This document shows, piece after piece, positions 24,098 to 34,800 of a stretch of 64,000 nt of DNA (position 1 is the stretch's first letter; each line of letters begins with the position of its first letter). A program made the position numbers and the translations under genes. The stretch covers positions 47,721,461 through 47,785,460 of the forward strand of contig CM054140.1 of NCBI GenBank assembly GCA_028751875.1, given 5' to 3'. The notes beneath the pieces were generated by a model. That model did no database searches and was not told the origin of the DNA. It worked only from the letters and a program-made list of their open reading frames with translations. This DNA comes from Rapana venosa (Eukaryota > Mollusca > Gastropoda > Neogastropoda > Muricidae).

Positions 24098-27000
24098 CTG
24101 AAACAGTGTTCATTTTCCATTACCTAATATCTTCATGTCATGTCTTGTTTACAGCCCTATTGACCACGAAAGCCATACTGAAACACATCAGTGATGATTG
24201 CTTGATGGTACAGGCCCTAAATCGGATAGCTCCATTGGGACTATAATACAATCAAAAGCAATGTCAGGGCTCTCACCTCATTCAGTTTTAGTGGCTCCAG
24301 TAACTTTCACCAAGTTTAAAACCAACACCTCCTAATACCTTCAAATATCCAACACCATCTGTCCGAAAAAAAAACCCACCCAAATAAATGACACAATAAC
24401 AAAATTATTTAATTCCTTCAGGCAAACAAAATAAGGCTGTGCTGAGGACACCAGTCATTCCGCTTAACTTATCATCCCCTGGTTACAAAAAAAAACAACA
24501 CCAGCTATATCTCAAAGTAAAAAAATATATATTTTTAAAAAAGGTCATATGGGAAAATAACACTGCAAATGAACATCCTGTGCCCCTCCCAGTGTTTAGA
24601 TATCACTACCTCGTCGCTAAAACAAACAATACAGACAAAAATGTCATATCATGAAAAAAGAATAACATTTGAAAGATTTGCTTTTAAAAGAAAGGCAGGC
24701 AAATGGACTGGGAAGGCAGAGAATAAACAAGAGAGTTGATAGAAAGGTAAGGAAAAAGACAGAAAGAGATAGAACAGAGGACATTTCTAGCACAGAATTT
24801 CCAAAAGGTGGGGATGCTATCTATACTGGAAGAGCCCCCGACATCTCCATGGGGGGCAATATTCAGCATCAACTTGTCACTCAATGTTTACATTGCTGAA
24901 CAGAGTGGATTAATACGTCTTCAAAAGATCTGTTAGGAGACTGGGTAGGTTGTTACAACCAGATGCCTACCAGTCTTCAGCCCTAGCCAATGACTTCAAA
25001 GGGTTAAAAGAGAAGTCTTGGTCCCTCAAGTCATGCAGTTAAAAAATAAAATAAAAAAAGGAAAGAAAAGAACACCAGCAGCTTGAAAATTAAAACATGG
25101 GAAGGCATTCCATTAGCAAGATCTGATGCATGGAAAGAGACAGTGTGCACTGACCCCTTAACTCACTCATCCCACCTGGGTATCACTGTGAGATTGAAAG
25201 TATACACTGGATGATAGGTTTGCATAACTTAGAATGAATTTCATAAGACGACAATGCGAGACTAGAAGCCAACACTTCAGTACTGTATTCAGAGGAACCT
25301 TGTTTTGCCAAAGAATCAACCAGCTCATTCGAATAAATTCCACAATGAGAGGGGATCCATCAAAAAGTTATGCTGATGCCTCTGCAATAGAATGTATCAG
25401 GAATTTAATCTCAAATACAATATCATTCTTATTTTACCATGCCATGTCTTTAATGCCATTAATACTGCTTTTGAGTCAATGCAAAACAGAATTTGGCAAA
25501 CATCAACAGCAGTATCAGACAAAAAAATTCAAAGTCAAAAGGATTGTAAATAATTCACAGGTAAAAATAGCAAAATGCTCTCCTAAATGAAATGATTTTT
25601 GTACTTTTAAAGTCGGAATCACATATGCTGCACCACTTTTGCCTGTTTCTAATGCAGATCCATCAGTATGCACTTTTAAGTGATTAGAATAATTACTTTC
25701 TAAGTGACATTTTACATCAACAGTGAGAAATGTGTCTGTATAATTTTTACTTGGCTGCAGAAATGAAATATTGCATGCTCATTTAGGAAGATCAGTGTCT
25801 TGATTCATAAATATTTCCTCTTTTACTGAATTTGGAATAGAGAGACTACAAACCACGTATTTTGATACTGCCAGTTTTCGCTGATCAGAAAGTGATAGTA
25901 AGTGAGCTTCTTTATAAGTATTATCTGTGTTTGCATGAGCCGGAACACCAAGAGCTATCTTTACTGCTTTACTGTCTAGACTTTGTAATTTTTTAAGGAG
26001 ATACTCTGCAACAGAAAAAATAACTTCCTGTCCATATATTATCATCATTAGCCATTACACCCAGCGGTGTGTAGGGCAGCAACAAAGCGCTTCCACTCCT
26101 GCCTATTCTGGGCCAACCTAGTCACTGATCCCCAAGAGTGCTGCATGGCCTTCATCTCACTTTCTACAGTTCTTCTCCACGTTGCTTTTGGTCTTCCTTT
26201 CTTTCTCCTTCCTTCTGGGGTCCAGTGCAATGCTGTTCTTGCAATTGACTGTGGGTCTCTTCGGAGGATGTGCCCAATCCACTTCCACCGTCTTCTGGTG
26301 ATGATGGTTCCCATGTCTTCTTGCCTGCATCTCCGTAGTAGGTCTTCATTGGAGATCTTCTCTGGCCAAAAGATCCGGAGAATTCTTCGCAGGCATATGG
26401 TGTGGAAGGATCGAAGTTTGGTAAGATCCACTTCCGTCATCCTCCAGCACTCAGAACCGTATAGGAGCGTAGACACAACACAGCTCTGGTATAGCTTCAG
26501 CTTGGTGTTGGTGCTGTACTGAGTTGATCTCCAGATAGTGTTCATCTCCCTAAACACATTCCTGGCCTTTCCCAGTCTGTTGTGGATGTCTTCTTTTGTG
26601 CCGCCCTCTGGTTTGATGATGCTGCCAAGGTATGTGAACTTGTCTGTCTGGCGCAGGTCAGTTCCATTCACTTTCACAGGGGCTGGTTTGTGTTCACATT
26701 GAGCGACATTGTCTCCGTTTTCTTGGTGCTAATACGAAGCCCCACTTGCTGTCCGAATGTTTGGAGTCTGCTGGTCTTCTCCTGGATATGTTGGTGTGTG
26801 TGGGACAGCAGCGCCAGGTCATCCACAAAGTCAAGGTCGTCTAGTGTTGAGAACAGGCTCCAGCGAATCCCTCTTGGGGTGTCTTCTGTCGTCTTCCTCA
26901 TCACCCAATCGATGGCCAGATTGAAGAGAACTGCTGACATCACACATCCTTGTCTTACTCCAGTCTTGACTTCGAATACAGTGTTGCTATGGCCCACAGA

Positions 27001-30000
27001 GCATCTGAAGTTGTCATAGAAGCTTTTGATAAGGTGTACCAGTTTCGATGGGATGCCATAGTGTCGAAGGATAGTCCAAAGGCTGTCTCTGTGTATGCTG
27101 TCAAAATGCCTTTTCGAAGTCCACAAAGTTCACATACAGTTGTCTTTGCCACTCTGTGCACTGTTCGATGATGTTTCTGAGCATGAATATCTGGTCTATA
27201 CATCCTCGTTGCTTCCTGAACCCTGCTTGTTCCTTCCTCAAAGCATCGTCCACAGCGTCTGATATTCTTCTGATGATGACCTTGGCCAGTATCTTGCTTG
27301 GCACAGACAAAAGAGTGATTCCCCTCCAGTTGTTGCAGTCGCTCAGGGTTCCTTTCTTGGGGATTTTGACTATCACTCCCTTGGTCCAGTCATCAGGTAC
27401 TTTCTCGTTCTTCCATGCAGCTGTGAACAGTGGTTGCAGTATGTCAGCTGCTAGTTCAGAATCTGCCTTGAACAGTTCGGCATCAAGGTTGTCCTGGCCT
27501 GGTGACTTGCCATTCTTGAGGGTCTTGATGGCAGCCACTATCTCTTCCTTTGTTGGGGGGTTGACGTCAATGTCCAAGTCTTTTGTAGCTTCTGGGATGT
27601 CGGCTGTCTTGTCAGGTGGTGGTCGGTTGAGAACTTCCTGGAAGTGTTCAGCCCATCTTTCTTCTTGCTCTTTCTCTGTTGTCAACAGTTTCCCTTGTCT
27701 GTCCCTGATTGGTCCCCCAGCGCTCCTCTTAAATTTGTTGCATACTTTCTTGGTGATTTTGTAGACTCTCCCTTGCTCTCCTTGGGCCGCCGCCTCTTCT
27801 GCCTCAGCTGCCAGCTGGTCCATGGCTTCTCTCTTGTCACGGCGTGCGAGTCTCTTCACTTTCCTGTGTGCCTCTCTGTACAACTCTTCCTGCCTCTCTC
27901 GTAGCCGTGGAGACTTTACTTGCAGAAGTCTCTTCTTGGTCTCTCTCCTTTCTTTGATGGCATTGAGGGTCTCTTGTTGGATCCAGTCATTGTTGGTCTT
28001 CTTCTTTTGATGGCCGATGTTGTCCTTGCTGCTCTCAGTGTACAGTTTACAGATCTGCTTCCATGTCGTATCTATGTCATGCTGTTCTGTCATGTTCTGC
28101 AGGATGTGGAATCTGTTCCTCAGGTCGTTGACGAATGCAGACTTCACGTTGGTGTCTCTCAATCGCTGGGAATCAAATCGCGCTTGAGTGGTTGGTCTTG
28201 TATTCTTCTTTAGTTTCATCTGGATGTGTGCTGTCACCAGGTGATGATCGCTCCCGACATCCGCACTTCGCTTGGTTCTCACATCCAGGAGAGATCGTCT
28301 CCACTTACCATTGATCATCAGATGGTCAATCTGGTTCATATCTCTCCCATTCGGCGACGCCCAAGTCAGCTTGTGGATGTCCCGGTGCGTGAATAGGGTC
28401 CCTCCTATCACTAAGTTGTTCATGGCGCAGAACTCCACAAGTCTCTCCCCGTTGTCATTTCTGTTCCCACCCCGTGTTTTCCCATGACTCTCTCATAGTC
28501 GGTGTTGTCACTTCCGACCTTGGCATTTAGGTCCCCCATGATGACGATGAGGTCATTGCGTTGGGCTTTCTCTGTCTCTGTCTGCAGCTGGTGGTAAAAG
28601 TCATCTTTGCTCTCATTGCTGCTGTTGTTGGTTGGTGCGTAGCACTGGACGATGGTGATGTTGATGTGTCTTCCTTCCCTTCAGTCTCGCACTCATTAGT
28701 CTGCTGTTGATGGGCTTCCACTCCATAAGGCATCGCTCAACGCCTTTTTTGAGGAAGATGGCAACTCCCTCGTGGTGCTGGTCGTCATCTCTCCCAGAGT
28801 AGAGGACGGTTTCTCCGGTGGTGGTTCTCACTCTCCCAGATCCAGTCCATCTACTCTCGCTTACTCCTAGGACATGGAGGTTGAATCTTCTCATCTCTAA
28901 TGTTACCTGTGCCAGCTTGCCCGTCTCATACATCGTCCTCACGTTCCAATGTCCTAGTCTGATCTTGGTTTTGGTGGTGTTCAGGTCTTCCCTTATCCTG
29001 CTGGTAGCTTCCTCTCGGCTTTGGCTGTCAGCATTCATACGAGTCTCACTGGACCCGGGAGGTCCTTCGCACGCAAAAGTATAAGTATTCTTTGTTGCTG
29101 TTTCTGTAACTGCTCTTTTTTTACGGGACAGGGTTGTTAGCCCTGTGCCCAACCCCCAACCTGGAGGAAGGGTTCCACCTTAGTCGCCTCTTACGACATG
29201 CCTGGTTGGAGAGCAGGGATCCTATTCTTGCAATGCTCACTTGTAAGCATACCCCGGGAGTCCCACGGGGGTGTCCGTATATTTATTTTGAAACATACTA
29301 AGGACAGAGCCGGATGTATCAGAGTCTTTGTGTCTTGACTCCATGCCTGAGAACTTATTATCTTTAGAAAATTAAGTCTTTTCCTACCTTCAGTTATCAA
29401 TGGGTTGATGTGCATCTTCCAGTTCAACTTTCTAGTCAAAAATACACCTAAGAATTTGACATCTTGTTTGTATTGAAGCACCCTTCCTTCTAATTTCAGG
29501 ATTGGTAATTTTGATGGGTTGTCACGGTTATTAAAAAGCACAAGACACGTTTTTTCTGCTGATAATTCTAATCTATTTTCTTTCATATAACTACAGAATT
29601 TATCTAATTCTTCCTGATATGTTTTTTCAACATAATTGATCACTGTCTTTTTCGTGTTTTTCCTGACATATTTATCCAAATAGCAACATTGATGACCGCA
29701 GTTTACCTTTCTTCAGGATTGGGACTACAATCGACTGCCTCCACATACTAGGAAGATTGCCATTTATCCAGCAGTTCTGGAAAAATGAAGAGTAGCCTTT
29801 TCCATTTTAAAGGCATATGGGTCAGCATTTGATAAGATATATCAACAGGACCAACAGTTGTCTTGTTATGTGCAAATGAATCTAAAGTTTCACTAAATTC
29901 ATCATACTGAATGGGGGCATTTAATTAATCAGCATTATATGCTGACAATTTGTTTGATTTGTTTACTTTTTCTAATTCGATATTTGATTGTAACTTTAAT

Positions 30001-31827
30001 GATGAACTATCATCTGAAAACATTGTAACAAAGGGTTCTTCGTTTTCAATTATGCTTGGAAATCTATTATTTTCAGATTTGATTGGATATGTTGGAAGTT
30101 GAAATCTATTTATTATTTCAGTAACTTTCCTCCAAACGTTATGCAAGTCCTTGGATTCTGATACTTCATTTATACAGAATACTTGTTTTTTGCCTGAGCA
30201 ATTATTCTTTTACATTGAGTTTTAGCATACTTCATACAAATAAAGTTTTCTTCTGATTGATCTTTTAACCATATTTTGAATCATTCCTTTTTATAGTTTA
30301 CTGCATCCTCACATGTTTTAGTCCACCATCTATTGCCCGAATGTTTTCCATTCTTGTTGCTTTTGTATTTGGGAATGGAAAACTCAGCTGCATGTTTGAG
30401 CTTTGCCACAAAATTGGAATGAAACTTATCTACATCATCCTCTTCAATCATTTCAATGTCAGTAGCCTGAAGGAACGATTGAAAAGAACTCCAGTCGCCA
30501 ATTCATATCGAAATTTAGGAATTTTATCCTCAATCTGTAATACAACGTAATATGACAGATGTTATATGGAACTTGGCCAAATCTGCTCCTGATATTCTTA
30601 TCATACATGTTAACACGTAAAGTTACATGTATGATTTGTGATCATCCATCTATTATCATAAGCATCATTAATGCATTTTTTAAAACAGAACTGTCCCAAC
30701 ACTAATGCAGAGACACACCAATAGGGACATACATACTACATACCTTGACTTGAGGAGCGAGTTCTGGAGAATCAAACTCAGGATTCTCATTTTCCTTGTC
30801 GGCAGGGTCAGGACTGTACTGCACCCGGTTGCGGAACTTCTTCTTCAGCGCTTCAGCAATGATGGATGCTGGGTCAGTGCCCGACTGTTTGGGCCGTGAC
30901 TGCAGAGGGGTGCCTCCTGGTGACCTGAACGTGGTACACAACTGTTAGTGATGCTGCAGTCACCTGCTGAACGAGTTATATGTGTGTAACTGTTAGTGAT
31001 GCTGCAGTCACCTGCGGAACGAGTTATATGTGTGTATAGGTGCGTACATTTGAATTTTGTTTAAGCTTTTAATAGTTATTGGCTGCATGACTCTGTAAGA
31101 ATATGTTGAATGCCAGCACTCTGATTTGTCTTTGCAAGATATAGCGCTATACAAATTCCGTTTATTATTATTATTATTTTACATAAACAGCATTCCCCAA
31201 TCACCTGGTGGCTCAGCTGTATTGCGTATTGTTTTGGATGCACTCTATTATAATGTTTACAGTACCCACAGATTTATCTATGTGAACTGTGGATTGCTCT
31301 CTCAGAGGGAGCACATCCCAACAGCTTTCATTTTTTTCTGTCTGTGGGTGTGACCGTTTCCCTATGAGAGTAGCTTTTCCTTACAGAATTTTGCTGGAGA
31401 CAATTCTAGGGAGACATCTACCAACACTGAAATACAAATGCAGCAGGGAAAAGCTTAGGTCTGCTTTGTTGGGAAAGTTTAAAAAAAACCAAAAAAAAAC
31501 ACGATGGATGTATAATCACTGTCATGACAACCTGTATTGTTTCCTTTCATCTCAAAACAAGGGGGGAAAAGGGAGAAAAAAAAGCACTTGAATTCTATCA
31601 TGCGAGTTGTACAAACAAGGTATTTGTTCCACTCAACAACACACTACCAAAATAAATCATTGGTGACATGCAAACAAAATCTGTCCAATTTAAAATACTT
31701 GAATCATCCCATGAAGAGCAATTACAACAATGACAGACACATACATTAATAAGAATGATTTTAAAAACACAAAGAAAAGCTAAGACTGATATCTGTTTAA
31801 ACATTCCACGATGACTTCAAATCAAAG

Positions 31828-31885
<58 letters not shown>

Positions 31886-34800
31886 GATTTAAGATTCAAG
31901 ATTTAATTCCTTTCACCCCTTTTAGGGTATGGAGGATTACAAACCCACACACATGCCAATGCAGCCACACAATGCAGTGGGGACCATAATTTTCTGTTTT
32001 GAATCTATGGGCTGCTCACACAATTTCCTTGAATACTTCAGCAGAAATACGACTGGGTAGTCAATGACAGTGTGAAAATTCAGAATTCGAATGACTACTG
32101 GCACCAATAAATTTCTTTTTCTGTTTGTTTTGCTGTTGGGTCGAGGCACCGTGGTCGAGTGGTTTAGGCAGTCGACTCGTGATCCAGAGGTCGCAGGTTC
32201 GATCCTGCTCGGCTCGGTGTTGTGTCCTTGGGAAAGACACTTTACTCCTATTTTCCTCACTCCACCCAGGTGTACAAGTGGGTACCAGCTCTGCTGGGGA
32301 AGTATCTGGCGACAGACTAGCGTCCTGTCACAGGGGTGGTGAAAAACCATCAGTTCGCTTAACGCTACAGAAACCGGGATAAGCTCCAGCTCTATGGTCC
32401 TTCTGGATCGAAAGAACATACTTTTGCTGTTGGGGCACTGAAAACGACATCCTAAAGGCAACAGTTGAAATTCAGAAAACACAGCATTGGAAGGATCGGC
32501 CAAGGTGGCGGTCAACATAGACTAAAAATTAGACATTACCACCAAAATATAGCACTGCAGTCATGCCTATGCATACCTACCACCCCCCCCTCAAAACAAA
32601 ACAAAATTCAGCATTCTATATAAATAAAGACATACATCTGGCCTTTCAAATTTTTGTTTTAAAGTAAACCCGTACTCACCTTTCCACAGGCTTCAGCTTC
32701 ACTTTGCCTAAATCCTTGAGGATTGCTGCCATGTTGGGAACTCCCCCTGAGTCGCTTCTTTCCTCTCCTTCCCCCTCAGCCACTGCCGACAGTTTCACCT
32801 GCCAAAGATGAAAGCAGAAAAAAAAAAGAATTAGGGTTTAGTGAAGCACTTAAGAAAAAAATATAAAGCAAAAATATGGTGCTTTGCGATGTGCATGCAA
32901 CTAAGGCACAAAAATTTTTTTTTAAAATAGCATATTGTTAAAAAGACTAAATGCTGCGCAAATCATAAGGACATCTAATTTTAGCCAGCCTTCAAATACT
33001 ATGAAGTGTAAAATTCATCGTAATTATAGATCAATAAATAGCATGACACTAATAACCTATTGAATTAATTGCTGCAACAATAAATAATGTTAATTAAGGG
33101 CTTTAATTTGCATTTACTTTAATTGCATGATGATCAATGACAATGAGGATGACGTAATTATGCTTAATTAAGCGCTTTGATTTGTACTTACTTTAATTGC
33201 ATGATGATCAATGACAATGAGGATGACGTAATTATGCTTAATTAAGCGCTTTGATTTGTTTACTTTACAAGATTCAGCGCTATATAAATTCCATACATAT
33301 TATTATTATTATTATATCAGCCCTCTGAATTTGAAGCAAAGTTTGTTCATTTCAAACATAAAATTTGAGGCACATTTTTTTCCTCTTTTTTTTTAAAGCA
33401 AAAAATTAACTTTACAGGCAAATTAACCAAGAAGCAGAAGTCATATCAAATTCTTTTCCTTCAGAAAAATACTGAATTTCTGTTAACAACTTACCGAATA
33501 TGATAAAGACTGACCACCAGGTTAAGATGATGTATCAGAATTTTTCCCACTAGTCTGTAACTAACTTCAGTTGTGAACAAACATTCTGAATTTGTCTAAC
33601 ATTTGGACAACCTCGCCAATAAAATGCAAACTGCTTCACCATGGCAAGGATCTGAATTATGATTGCTTTCACACTTCTTTAACGAAAGTAGAAAAATAAA
33701 AAATAATAAATATATAGAAAAATCACTAAATTATATATATATAATATTTTATTTCTATTATATATATCTATATTTCTATATCTATATAAACAAACCCTAC
33801 CTGTTTTAACAAGTCACTTAATGACCCCGAGTCAGCTGCCCTGGCTGTTTTCACACCACACATAGGAGTTGAGGGGGGGGGAGGAGGAGGGGGAGGAGGA
33901 GGAGGTGGTGGTGGTGGTGGGGGTGGGGGTGGGCAGGCTGGAGGAGGTGGAGGAGGAACATTTGCTCCCGAGACATCTGAAAATAAAAAGATATTTAAAT
34001 TTTGGTGCAGTGGGCACCACGAGCCCGACACATTCCAACCCAGTCACATTGTTCATACATACAGTGTTGCCAATTACAGAGGCCACATCAAAGCTATCCC
34101 CTTGTACAGGGTAACCTGAAACACACAGGCCACTAAACTAATGATCTCACTGCCACCGTTCAGCTTTATGAATACATACATCACTGAGGTCAGTGGTCTG
34201 GGAAGACTACATGAGATCACACACAGAGCAGAGAGAAAGATGGTGAACACTTGTGGCATTGTGTAGAGCTCCTACCATCAATAGCGGCGTGGCAGGATAC
34301 AGGGTGACAGGTTATCACTACATGGCTTACGAGTCCGAACACAACTCATAAATAATCGTTTCTTCTTCAATTTCGGTCCTGTGGTTTATACGGCCGTGCA
34401 CCTAAACCCGAAAAACAAAGACATAAAGCAACAGCTGCACCTACCTACTGTCTTATTGGTCTCCTGCAACAAAACCAGATCGGCAATCTGTTTCCTCAGG
34501 GTTGCCAGCTCTTCCTCCATCACGGAGATTTTGTGCAGCGTTGCTGGGTCCACCTGCTGAGAGCTGTTGGCGATGCCCGACAGGAATTCCAGGGGTGTGG
34601 AACTGCGCTCCCCAGGTTGGTGGTCTGGATCGGCAGTGCTGTGGTGAATGGTGTGCAAGTCTGGGTCGTCCCCAAAATCCGCCGTATGGTCCCACAGCAC
34701 CGTGTTTGTGTCGCTGGTTGCGTTGACGTGAGTGTACTTGGTTCGCCCTGCCCTGAATATTGAGAGCAGACAGTTAGTAGCTTATTGCTGTTCTGTGTTT

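Noticed and set aside
25234..25590. A 118-residue plus-strand frame
   Set aside because: Antisense to the RNase H domain of the old LINE.
27156..28487. Long plus-strand frames at 27-28.5 kb
   Set aside because: Antisense to the RTE-like reverse transcriptase.
32141..32230. Functional tRNA gene
   Set aside because: The A and B boxes belong to a SINE head: it continues directly into a SINE body and the whole unit is flanked by a target-site duplication.
33832..34114. Ser/Thr-rich and Glu/Val-rich alternative frames over the poly-Pro exon
   Set aside because: They are other frames of the GGA/GGT repeat that encodes the MTFR proline tract.
34443..34450. Alternative MTFR exon 4 donor six bases upstream (ACA|GTAGGT)
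   Set aside because: It would put exon 5 in the wrong frame and lose the proline tract; the downstream GTAGGT keeps phase.
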